NCBI GenBank assembly: GCA_016932235.1
Contig: JAFGDF010000298.1
Coordinates: forward strand, 1-24,848
Direction: 5' to 3'
DNA length: 24,848 nucleotides
Origin: Deltaproteobacteria bacterium
GTDB taxonomy: Bacteria; Desulfobacterota; DSM-4660; Desulfatiglandales; HGW-15
The notes beneath the pieces are model-generated. The model did no database searches. It had not been told where the DNA came from and saw only the letters and a list, made by a program, of their open reading frames with translations. The position numbers and the translations under genes were made by a program. Of the stretch, positions 8,599-15,540 are shown one piece after another. Positions within the stretch are counted from its first letter, which is position 1; each line of letters starts with the position of its first letter.

Positions 8599-8627
8599 TT
8601 GACATGCGCTTATCTGTCCCATATAAT
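8599..8627 (+). promoter_or_regulatory. Perfect consensus sigma70 promoter for the SPOR gene
   Basis: TTGACA at 8599-8604, a 17-base spacer and TATAAT at 8622-8627: both hexamers and the spacing match the consensus exactly. The start would be near 8634, giving a leader of about 48 bases before the ATG at 8682. Confidence 0.8.
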
Positions 8628-8681
8628 ATCACTGACAATCATATATCCGTTGATTCCCGGAAGTATGCGTGATTATCCCTG

Positions 8682-9326
8682 ATGATATCTTTTACGAACT
8701 TCAGATACTCTGAAAAAAGACCAGGATCGGCGTTAATATCCTTTCTATTGGTTTTATCGCTCTCGGTCCCATGCAATTTTCTGTTAAAAAACGCCTTTGC
8801 TCAAAGGGCTATCTACTCAATCCAGCTCGGAGCTTTCTGTGATGCTGATAACGCCAGGGAAATGACGGAAGATTTGATAAAGCTGGGACATCATTCCTTC
8901 TATCGAGAAGAATTTGATGGCGGGAATGTCTTATATCGAGTCTATATCGAAAAATATGCGACCCGGGCAGAAGCAAAAAAAGAGGCGGAGATACTGGAAA
9001 ATCTGGATCTGATATCAGGTTATATCATTAAGGAATTGCCGGATGATTCCAAACACCCTGTTAAAAAGCAACATGCCGACGCAGCCGCATGTTTCTGCCT
9101 GCATGTGGAATCATACAATGAAAAGGCGAACGCTGAAAAACGTGTGGATGAAATGAAGGAGTATGCTCACAGGGCATTTTATCTTGAGGAAGAAGTATCC
9201 GGTGGAAAATGGTATAGAATATATATAGGAGATTTCAGCAGCGAGGAGGATGCCAGGCAAAAGGGGGCTGAGCTGAAAAATAAAGGTATAATCAACTATT
9301 TTAAGCCTTCCAGGCTGCCAGACTAA
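8682..9326 (+). CDS. Exported protein with two SPOR domains
   Basis: A 214-residue predicted periplasmic or envelope protein. Residues 12-40 form a signal peptide (KRPGSALISFLLVLSLS core, AFA-Q cleavage site). Two SPOR repeats follow, at about 42-115 (AIYSIQLGAF...LYRVYIEKYATRAEAKKEAE) and 133-208 (CFCLHVESY...WYRIYIGDFSSEEDARQKG). SPOR domains bind glycan strands stripped of stem peptides at division sites, so a role in septal or cell-wall processes is likely but not proven. There is no other catalytic domain. The ATG overlaps the stop of a five-codon frame (8664-8682) that has its own GGAAG, so the start may be coupled to it. The stop codon lies inside a palindromic repeat (9311-9340). Confidence 0.88.
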   Translation: MISFTNFRYSEKRPGSALISFLLVLSLSVPCNFLLKNAFAQRAIYSIQLGAFCDADNAREMTEDLIKLGHHSFYREEFDGGNVLYRVYIEKYATRAEAKKEAEILENLDLISGYIIKELPDDSKHPVKKQHADAAACFCLHVESYNEKANAEKRVDEMKEYAHRAFYLEEEVSGGKWYRIYIGDFSSEEDARQKGAELKNKGIINYFKPSRLPD

Positions 9327-9340
9327 GTCCGGCAGACTCC
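9311..9340. repeat. Palindromic repeat, copy A (overlaps the SPOR-gene stop)
   Basis: CTGCCAGAC-TAA-GTCCGGCAG forms a stem with one mismatch. The TAA in the loop is the stop codon of the SPOR gene. It belongs to the family whose core reads like GTCGGACTTTGTCCGAC. Confidence 0.6.
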
Positions 9341-9451
9341 TTTCAAGCTTGATAAGGTGTGAGGGCCCTCTTTTTGTTGGCTTAAGTTGTCTATTTGTGT
9401 TACTAGTCACTCCGGGACAGGATGGTTCCTTAAGTGATCTATACCGTCGCC

Positions 9452-9484
9452 AGCAGCATGCCGGCCAAAGTCCGACAGACTGCT
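9452..9484. repeat. Palindromic repeat, copy B
   Basis: AGCAG...CCGGCC-AAA-GTCCG...CTGCT forms an imperfect hairpin with an AAA centre. It lies in the gene-free 9327-9577 interval, in which I see no gene. Confidence 0.6.
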
Positions 9485-9577
9485 AGAGGCTGGGAATATC
9501 CCCATTGGCCGCCTCCGGCTGGTCAAAAGCGGGTAGAGTTAGAAATATCTTAAAGCATATACATCGGAGGGGTCGTA

Positions 9578-9751
9578 ATGGATATCAGCAGGAAGATCGG
9601 GATTGGAATCGTGATGATTATTCCCACTTTTGTCGGATCTGGAGCCCTATGGGGAATCTTTCATAGCTGGATCGCCGTTATTGTTTGGATCCTCATAATG
9701 GGGCTCGTATATAAAAACATCATTTGCGGCAGATTCTCACAAGCCAGATAA
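9578..9751 (+). CDS. Small two-helix membrane protein (57 aa)
   Basis: A short frame starting at ATG 9578 with a strong ribosome site (CGGAGGGG, about 5 bases upstream). It encodes 57 residues: a short basic start (MDISRKIG), a first hydrophobic helix (IGIVMIIPTFVGSGALWGIF), a brief turn (HSW), a second helix (IAVIVWILIMGLVY) and a basic tail ending FSQAR. This layout is typical of a small inner-membrane hairpin protein. The family is not recognised. It is followed 33 bases later by another small gene in the same direction, so the two may be co-transcribed. Confidence 0.65.
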   Translation: MDISRKIGIGIVMIIPTFVGSGALWGIFHSWIAVIVWILIMGLVYKNIICGRFSQAR

Positions 9752-9784
9752 TGGATGAAATCCTTAATGAGGTGATACCAGGCG

Positions 9785-10012
9785 ATGACTGATAAACCGG
9801 GCAAGATAGAGCATTATGAGAAACAATTTGGAATAATTGCCATCGAAAAGGGATTTCTCCGTTCAGATGAGCTTATTGAGGCACTAAAGATACAGGTGGA
9901 AGAAGATATTCGGTATGAAACGCACCGTTTAATCGGAGAAATCCTGCTTGATAAAAACTACATAACTGTTCAACAGATCCAGGAAGTACTTAGTGTAATT
10001 TTTTCGAAATAA
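9785..10012 (+). CDS. Small MshEN/T2SSE_N-like protein
   Basis: A 75-residue soluble protein beginning MTDKPGKIEHYEKQFGIIA. The pattern FGIIAIEKGFLRSDELIEAL, then GEILLDKNYITVQQIQEVL, resembles the two-helix repeats at the N-terminus of type II secretion and MSHA ATPases (GspE/MshE N domain), which in some proteins bind c-di-GMP. Here the domain stands alone without an ATPase. The start is supported by GAGGTG about 10 bases upstream. Function is unknown; a signalling or adaptor role is only a guess. It lies 33 bases after the small membrane protein. Confidence 0.7.
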   Translation: MTDKPGKIEHYEKQFGIIAIEKGFLRSDELIEALKIQVEEDIRYETHRLIGEILLDKNYITVQQIQEVLSVIFSK

Positions 10013-10138
10013 CCCCCCGTTAATAATCCCTATGTGAATTTAATGGAACCCCATGAGCAAATCCCGTGGTTTCCTGCAAATGCGGATAAAGGAAAAGCCG
10101 CTGAGCTAAGAGGGTTAAGGAAAAACTCAGGTTGCCTT

Positions 10139-10169
10139 GGAGGCTGTCGGACTTTGTCCGGCATGCTCC
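10139..10169. repeat. Palindromic repeat, copy C
   Basis: GGAG...TGTCGGAC-TTT-GTCCGGCA...CTCC hairpin with small internal mismatches, about 125 bases downstream of the small MshEN-like gene. Confidence 0.65.
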
Positions 10170-10209
10170 TAAAAGATGTTTAACTGATATTTTGTTCTGA
10201 CTCAGCCTT

Positions 10210-10537
10210 GTCCGGTTAGGAAATTGCAGTTGAAGAAAAATACCGGATGGCTGTCAATAAAGCGATAAAATAACAGTAACTCAATATCCGGTTGCCGGAA
10301 CCGCGGTATGGGGAACTCTTTTTATCGGCGAAAACACTGGAAGCAGGATTATTGCGTAAGGCGCATGCCAGGCGGGCGGGATGCTTCTCGGTTGTCCAAC
10401 CTTATCTGGCCCTGACAACGACTGAGATGAACCGTCGCCCGCCTCGTAAGGCAATATGCGTAAAACTTGCCAGGAACGAGTTCGCCCGAAAAAAGAGTTC
10501 CCCATACCGCGATCTTTACGCAATTTCCTAACCGGAC
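10210..10537. repeat. MITE-like palindromic element with nested inverted repeats
   Basis: Two sets of inverted arms define a gene-free element. The outer arms (10210-10227 and 10520-10537) are 18 bases and perfect, reading GTCCGGTTAGGAAATTGC and its complement. The inner arms (10302-10323 and 10490-10511) are 22 bases and perfect, containing GGTATGGGGAACTC. The interior is an imperfect palindrome centred near 10405 with GTTGTC (10391) facing GACAAC (10414). No transposase is encoded; the short open frames on both strands are by-products. The rest of the 10013-10639 interval shows nothing else I can name apart from copy C at 10139. Confidence 0.7.
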
Positions 10538-10639
10538 ATCAATGTGAATAATTGATTCTTAACAACAAAATTACTCATTCATTAACCAGGTTTTTCTTAT
10601 AGATAAAAAATCTGTTCAAAAAAATTTGAGAAAATTTTA

Positions 10640-11905
10640 TTAGCAGAATGTCGGGCAAAGCCCGACATTCTGCTTGTAAAGACACAGCGGATTAAGTAAT
10701 TGTATCAGGATCTCCGCTCCTCGCTCAATAGTCTCACTACCTTCCGGGATAGTAATTAACGCATCTTTCAAGGCCATGGATTTTAATCTGCTCCCCTCCT
10801 TAAGGGGTTTAACGAGAAACAAATTCCCTTGCGTGCCGGTAATATTTGCGTGAATAAATTGAGTCCAATCCCTGTCCCCCTGCACCTTTTCGGTTAATCG
10901 TGCCCATACCAGGGGAAACAAGCTGTGAATATCCCCTTTCATCCTTAGCAACCCGGGCAGCGCCAGCTGAAGAAAAGCAATCTCATTTGAAGGAGGTCCC
11001 CCCGGTAGACAGAAAAATGGCCTGCCCTCTAAAAGACCGAAGCTAATCGCCTTTCCAGGACCTATCTTGACCTTATTATACAGACCGTACCAGCCAAGAT
11101 CTTCCAGCACTTTTATTGTCAGATCCCTGTCACTGCCCCAGGCTCCGCCGCTCGTGACGAATGCATCCACCTGAGTGAGGTGTTTCTCGATAGATGCCGC
11201 TATATTATCTCTCTTATCCCTTGCTATTTCGGTCGTAAAAGAGATGCCCTTGGTTGAAAGCCATGCGCAGATAGCAACCATATTACTCGCGTACAGCTTT
11301 CCGTCAGGAAGATGATGCCCCGGTGCGACCACCTCATCTCCTGTGGCGATTACGGCCACCCTTGGTGACCTGTACACAACCACCCTGTCCAGTCCTGCTG
11401 ACGCAATAAAACCAATAATGGGAGGAGTAAGTTTGGTCCCTTTTTCCGCTATCACTTCCCCTAGCGCGTTATCAGTGCCTCTTTTGAGCACATTTCTTCC
11501 TGCCCTCGCATTTCTATAGCAATAAACCTCATTATCCATATACCGGCTGAACTCTTCCGCGAGAACTGCATCCGCCCCATCCGGCAAAGGCGCGCCCGTG
11601 GTGACCTTTATCGCATTGCCCCTTGAAACAGTCATAGCGGATCTGTTTCCCGCCGTTGCATCGCCGATAACTCTTAATCTCACGGGGTTATTAAAATCCG
11701 CTTCTTTTAGATCATTCGAAAAAACCGCGAAGCCATCCTTTAAGGAGCAGTCCGTTGACGGGCTATCCACTTCGGAGATCACATCTTCAGCCAGAATCCT
11801 TCCGGAGATATCCCCCAGGGGGAGTTTTTCAGTACCCAGCAAGGGAATATTGGAAAATGTCAGATCAAATGCCTCTTTCAAACTTGCGAATCTTTTTATT
11901 GCCAT
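10640..11905 (-). CDS. moeA: Molybdopterin molybdenumtransferase
   Basis: A 421-residue MoeA/gephyrin-E-type enzyme that inserts molybdate into adenylated molybdopterin to make Mo cofactor, needed by formate dehydrogenases and other Mo/W enzymes. Visible motifs are LKDGFAV, VTTGAPLPDGADAVLAEE, the molybdopterin-binding TSGGAWGSDRDL (GGxSxGxxD type, here GGAWGSD) and LPGGPPSNE. The C-terminal domain IV is present. The last residues (KQNVGLCPTFC) and the stop codon are encoded by a palindromic repeat (10642-10674) and are not part of the family. It lies alone on the minus strand, divergent from the ABC-F gene. No strong Shine-Dalgarno is visible before the ATG. Confidence 0.94.
   Translation of the reverse strand: MAIKRFASLKEAFDLTFSNIPLLGTEKLPLGDISGRILAEDVISEVDSPSTDCSLKDGFAVFSNDLKEADFNNPVRLRVIGDATAGNRSAMTVSRGNAIKVTTGAPLPDGADAVLAEEFSRYMDNEVYCYRNARAGRNVLKRGTDNALGEVIAEKGTKLTPPIIGFIASAGLDRVVVYRSPRVAVIATGDEVVAPGHHLPDGKLYASNMVAICAWLSTKGISFTTEIARDKRDNIAASIEKHLTQVDAFVTSGGAWGSDRDLTIKVLEDLGWYGLYNKVKIGPGKAISFGLLEGRPFFCLPGGPPSNEIAFLQLALPGLLRMKGDIHSLFPLVWARLTEKVQGDRDWTQFIHANITGTQGNLFLVKPLKEGSRLKSMALKDALITIPEGSETIERGAEILIQLLNPLCLYKQNVGLCPTFC
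10642..10674. repeat. Palindromic repeat, copy D (encodes the MoeA tail and stop)
   Basis: A perfect 15-bp stem (AGCAGAATGTCGGGC paired with GCCCGACATTCTGCT) around an AAA loop. It contains the last ten sense codons of moeA and most of its stop codon, and could also act as the transcript-end hairpin. Confidence 0.85.
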
Positions 11906-12025
11906 AAAGGAATATGCTTAAATCCCTTTCTATATTTTCTCGCAGGCTTTTAGACACTTCTCCAAAGCCTGCTAGAAAAATAATATAAATGAAACATAAT
12001 AAAAGCGCAAGGATATTGAATTTCA

Positions 12026-12054
12026 TTGACAAAACCTGATAATATCTCATTAAT
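12026..12054 (+). promoter_or_regulatory. Candidate promoter for the ABC-F gene
   Basis: TTGACA (12026-12031), a 17-base spacer and ATTAAT (12049-12054). The -10 touches the edge of the diverged repeat copy at 12053, so that copy would be the transcribed leader. The -10 match is only moderate. Confidence 0.4.
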
Positions 12055-12097
12055 GTCCGGTTAGAAAATTACATAAAGATCGCAGTATGGAGGACTC
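12053..12097 (+). repeat. Diverged copy of the 10490-10537 repeat arm
   Basis: Over 45 bases this segment matches the reverse complement of 10493-10537 at 39 positions, by hand alignment. Five of the six differences read G there and A here. It lies between the moeA and ABC-F genes and covers the first in-frame ATG (12087) of the ABC-F frame. Confidence 0.75.
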
Positions 12098-12113
12098 GTG
12101 GAAAAAGAGGAAA

Positions 12114-14096
12114 ATGAGCCTGATTAATATTATAAACCTCTCACTCACATTTTCTGGCAAAAGCCTGTTTAAAGACCTCGGCTTCCAGGTGGAATCCGGG
12201 GACCGTATAGGGCTGGTCGGTCCTAACGGATCAGGGAAAACAAGCCTGCTCAGGATGATTACAGGAGAGCTTTCCCCTGAAAAGGGGGAGATAAGGGTTT
12301 CAAGCGGCATACGCCTGGGTTATCTGCCGCAGGACATTCACGACAGATTATCCGGATACCTGCTCAAATCAGTCCTTGAATCCATTCCCGGACGGCGGGA
12401 CCTTCAAAACAACATAAGCCAGATTGAAAAAAGGCTTGATAAAAGTCCAGTCAAAACCGAACAGGAAAAATTGGCCCTGCACCTGGCGGAGATACACAGT
12501 GAGCTGGATAGGCTGGATAATGAGTTCCCTAATCATAATGCGGAAAAGATTCTTGAAGGTCTGGGCTTCCAGTCCCGTGATTTTCAATCTCCCCTGTCAT
12601 CCTTCAGCGGCGGATGGCGGATGAGGGCGGCTCTGGGCAGCATACTTTATCAGGCTCCCGACCTACTCCTGCTCGATGAGCCTACCAACCACCTCGATAT
12701 CCCCTCCGTGCGATGGCTGGAACAGTTTCTCACGGACTACAGAGGCGCTGTTATACTTGTCTGCCATGACCGCGATTTTCTAAACAGGCAGATTAATCGG
12801 GTAATAAGTTTTGAACCTGAGGGGATTAGAAACTACAGCGGTAACTATGACCAGTACCTGAAGTTCCGCGAAGAGGAGAAGAAAACCCTCGAGGCGAATG
12901 CCCGCAATCAGGAAATAAAGGTCAAGGAAGCGAAGAAATTTATAGAACGATTCCGCTATAAAGCCACAAAGGCCCGGCAGGCCCAAAGCAAGATAAAACT
13001 GCTTAAAAAAATCGAACTCGTGAAATCCCATCGCAGCCATAAGGCGATGAGTTTTAGATTTCCCGAAGTTCCCAGAAGCGGAAGGGTCGTCGCCAGGATA
13101 CAGGGTCTTTCAAAATCTTTTGGTGAAAAGACACTTTACAAGGATATCGATCTTACGGTTATGAGGAACGAAAGGGTTGCTATAATAGGACCCAACGGTT
13201 CGGGGAAGACAACACTTTTGAAAATGCTGGCAGGGGAGATTGAACCGACCGGAGGTCGAATAGAACTGGGCCATAATGTCTCAATGAGCTATTATGCTCA
13301 GCATCACTCCGAGATGCTCGACCCGGGGAAAACGATTATAGATGAGGTTTACCAGATAGTCCCCAATGAATCCGTTAGCTTTGTGAGGGGCGTATGCGGT
13401 GCGTTCCTTTTTTCAGGCGACGAGGTTGATAAACAGATAAAAGTTCTTTCGGGAGGTGAAAGGGCCCGGGTGTGCATCGCGGAAATGCTTATTAAACCGG
13501 GGAACCTTCTTGTGATGGATGAACCGACAAATCACCTGGATCTGGTATCCTCGGAAATACTCATAGACGCCCTGGATGAATTCAGCGGCACCCTCATATT
13601 CGTGTCCCATAACCAATCATTTATCAACAGGCTCGCGACAAAGATCTGGGACCTGGAAAACGGGAAAATAACTGAGTATCCGGGAAAACTCTATGAATAT
13701 TATGATCATCTTGAACGAAAGGAGTATGAAACCAGGGCAAAGCGGGAAAAAACGGGCTTCCGCGCTGTGGATACCCGGGATGTTTCCAGCGGGGACGGCC
13801 TGAAAAAAAGACTTCTCAGGAAAGAAAAGGCTGAAAAACGCAAACTCATAAGCAACCGGCTTAATCCCATCAGATGCGAATTATCACGTATTGAGGAGAG
13901 AATAGCCAAGCTTGAAGAGAAGGAGAGAGATCTTTCGAAACAGCTTGCCGACCCGGAGGTATTCAGGGATATAAAAAAAAGCTCGCCCCTGCTGGGAGAG
14001 TATGGTCGCGTCAGAAAAGAGCTGGAAGATCTTATGTCGAGATGGGAGAACAGCCAGGCCCGGTTGGAATCAGCTGAGAAGGAGCTTGGCATCTGA
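12114..14096 (+). CDS. ABC-F family ATP-binding protein (Uup/YheS type)
   Basis: A soluble protein of 660 residues from ATG 12114, with two ABC ATPase domains and no membrane part. Each has Walker A (GPNGSGKTSLL; GPNGSGKTTLL), a signature (SFSGGWRMRAAL; LSGGERARVCI) and Walker B with DEPTNHLD. The inter-domain linker contains the FRYKATKARQAQSKIK motif of ABC-F proteins, which act at the ribosomal E site. The last 100 residues form a charged coiled coil (KKRLLRKEKAEKRKL...), as in Uup. A role in translation or ribosome quality control is likely; antibiotic resistance is not indicated. The frame is open from ATG 12087, but that stretch (MEDSWKKRK) comes from a diverged repeat, and GAGG precedes ATG 12114, where the conserved N-terminus (SLINIINLSLTF) begins. 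It ends two bases before the convergent selD stop. Confidence 0.93.
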   Translation: MSLINIINLSLTFSGKSLFKDLGFQVESGDRIGLVGPNGSGKTSLLRMITGELSPEKGEIRVSSGIRLGYLPQDIHDRLSGYLLKSVLESIPGRRDLQNNISQIEKRLDKSPVKTEQEKLALHLAEIHSELDRLDNEFPNHNAEKILEGLGFQSRDFQSPLSSFSGGWRMRAALGSILYQAPDLLLLDEPTNHLDIPSVRWLEQFLTDYRGAVILVCHDRDFLNRQINRVISFEPEGIRNYSGNYDQYLKFREEEKKTLEANARNQEIKVKEAKKFIERFRYKATKARQAQSKIKLLKKIELVKSHRSHKAMSFRFPEVPRSGRVVARIQGLSKSFGEKTLYKDIDLTVMRNERVAIIGPNGSGKTTLLKMLAGEIEPTGGRIELGHNVSMSYYAQHHSEMLDPGKTIIDEVYQIVPNESVSFVRGVCGAFLFSGDEVDKQIKVLSGGERARVCIAEMLIKPGNLLVMDEPTNHLDLVSSEILIDALDEFSGTLIFVSHNQSFINRLATKIWDLENGKITEYPGKLYEYYDHLERKEYETRAKREKTGFRAVDTRDVSSGDGLKKRLLRKEKAEKRKLISNRLNPIRCELSRIEERIAKLEEKERDLSKQLADPEVFRDIKKSSPLLGEYGRVRKELEDLMSRWENSQARLESAEKELGI

Positions 14097-14098
14097 AC

Positions 14099-15157
14099 TC
14101 ATATCCCTGTCCGGAGGACTATCTTGCCGGGAGACTCCCTGATGAATTCACCAATTTTCATTGCATCCTTAACTCCCTTTACCTTGAGCCCCGATACAAG
14201 ATCATCCGCCTGATCGCTTCCTATGGCGATAAGAAGCCCCCCCGAGGTCTGTGGATCAAAAAGTATATCCATAAGGGCCGGATCAACGCTCTCACTCCCG
14301 ATCAGACATCGATTTCTGAAATCCCGGTTGCGGTGAGCGCCCTCGGGGACTATCCCCATCCTGGAATAATTGAGCGCCTCACGGATTATGGGAACATGGT
14401 CAGGATAGATCTTCAGCCCCGTGTCTTCCCCGTCAATCATTTCACAGGCATGCCCGAGGAGTCCGAATCCTGTCACATCAGTGCAGGCGCTGATGTCAAA
14501 ACGGGCGAACTCTTCCGCGGCCAGGTTATTTAACTCAGACATGATGCTAGTTACTTCAACGACCAGATCTTCATCAGCAAGGTTCCCTTTGATCGCCGTA
14601 TTGATTATTCCGGTACCTATCGGCTTGGTAAGCACAAGGCTATCACCGGCTTTTGCTCCCCTGTTCGTGATGAACCGGCCCGGATGAACAATGCCGGTCA
14701 CCGCCAGTCCGTATTTGAATTCTTCATCCTCCACGCTGTGACCGCCTAAAAGAAGAGCTCCGGCTTCCTTGATTTTTTCCAGGCCACCTTTTAATGTATC
14801 CTGCAATACTTCTATACCCATTGACCTAATGGGAAAACAGATAATATTCATAGCTGTCAAAGGCTTTCCGCCCATCGCATAAATATCGCTGAAGGCATTG
14901 GCTGCTGCAATCTTACCGAAAGAGAACGGGTTATCAACGATAGGAGTGAAAAAGTCCACGGTCTGGATAATGGCAAGGTCATTGCTTATCCTGTACACAC
15001 CCGCGTCATCATTGGTTTCAAAACCGACAAGCAGATCAGGATGCTTCGGGATGTCAAGCCCGCAAAGGGCCTTTTCCAGGTCACCCGGACCCAGTTTTGA
15101 AGCTCACCCGGACCCCTTTACTGTTTCGGTAAGTCGTTTCGGTCTCTTTTCTTCCAT
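14099..15157 (-). CDS. selD: Selenide, water dikinase, selenocysteine-containing (in-frame UGA)
   Basis: SelD makes selenophosphate from selenide and ATP, the selenium donor for selenocysteine and selenouridine. A naive frame begins at an internal GTG (14998) and lacks the catalytic N-terminus. Extending upstream gives ATG 15157 and reads MEEKRPKRLTETVKGSG, then TGA (15104-15106), then ASKLGPGDLEKAL. This is the SelD active-site loop with selenocysteine (U18) in the place often taken by cysteine. The product is 352 codons including U, matching the usual length of about 345. Downstream motifs include VGFETNDDAGVY, FFTPIVDNPFSFGKIAAANA, GGHSVEDEEFKYGL and DPQTSGGLL. GGGAT lies about 8 bases before the ATG. 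A candidate SECIS hairpin follows the UGA. selA, selB and tRNA-Sec are not in the window, so recoding is inferred. Confidence 0.93.
15076..15094 (-). promoter_or_regulatory. Candidate bacterial SECIS hairpin in selD mRNA
   Basis: On the minus strand, 9 bases after the UGA, a 7-bp stem (C-G, two G-U wobbles, then GGTC paired with GACC) closes a five-base loop CGGGU. The distance and G-rich loop resemble the fdhF-type element recognised by SelB. Hand folding only. Confidence 0.6.
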
Positions 15158-15540
15158 GATATTCAATCCCCGGGAACCCGCCGGATCTTATCCGACAACC
15201 CCCTGTAATATTTATTGCGATTTTATATCAGATTACCGTTAATAAATCATCCAATTTCAGAACCTCAGAACCATATAGTCTTGAATATCAACTCCAACTG
15301 TCCTATAGTTGGGAAATGGGGTTCTTTTCCAGCATGGTTGTAAGGATCAGAAAAGATATACGACAGGCTTCTAAAAAGTTATTCAATTAATATCTTATTC
15401 TGATTAAATGATATATTATTTTTTATTTTGCCGGGCAAAGTCCGACAGACTGCGAGATTTAGCCTGATGGCTAAATATCGCAGCAGGAAAAGTCTTTTAT
15501 CTCCATTAGCTTCGATTTATACCAAAACCAGAGGTAGGCA
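15158..15540. other. Gene-free divergent region between selD and the helicase gene
   Basis: About 380 bases with no credible gene. It contains a short hairpin (CCAACT...AGTTGG near 15294-15312), an AT-rich stretch (15370-15430), a palindromic repeat half (15430-15448) and a strong 15-bp hairpin (15450-15483). The promoters of the two divergent genes should lie here, but I find no convincing match. Confidence 0.6.
15430..15483. repeat. Palindromic repeat, copy E, plus adjacent hairpin
   Basis: GCCGGGCAAAGTCCGACAG (15430-15448) matches the dispersed palindrome family. Directly after it CTGCGAGATTTAGCC (15450) pairs with GGCTAAATATCGCAG (ending 15483) around a TGAT loop, with one mismatch. Confidence 0.65.

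Noticed and set aside
8314..8682. A 122-codon plus-strand frame ending in MRDYP before the SPOR gene
   Set aside because: Most of it is antisense to the ASKHA gene and it crosses the consensus promoter; only its last five codons (the MRDYP mini-frame) merit mention.
10060..10140. Possible c-di-GMP (GEMM-I) or other riboswitch, suggested by GCAAAT and AAAGCCGC segments
   Set aside because: The characteristic GCAAACC and GACGCAAAGCC core and paired stems are not present, and no suitable gene follows on the plus strand.
10281..10531. Two opposed frames of about 80 codons inside the palindromic element
   Set aside because: They mirror each other because the DNA is an inverted repeat; there is no ribosome site or domain.
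11865..12050. A 61-codon minus-strand frame with a hydrophobic segment, overlapping the moeA start
   Set aside because: It overlaps the 5' end of moeA by about 40 bases, has no good ribosome site and no recognisable family. The region is better explained as the moeA and ABC-F divergent promoter region.
14999..15157. selD as a pseudogene broken by a nonsense codon
   Set aside because: The stop is TGA and falls exactly at the catalytic Cys/Sec position. The reading frame is intact on both sides and the encoded motif is well preserved, so recoding explains it better than decay.
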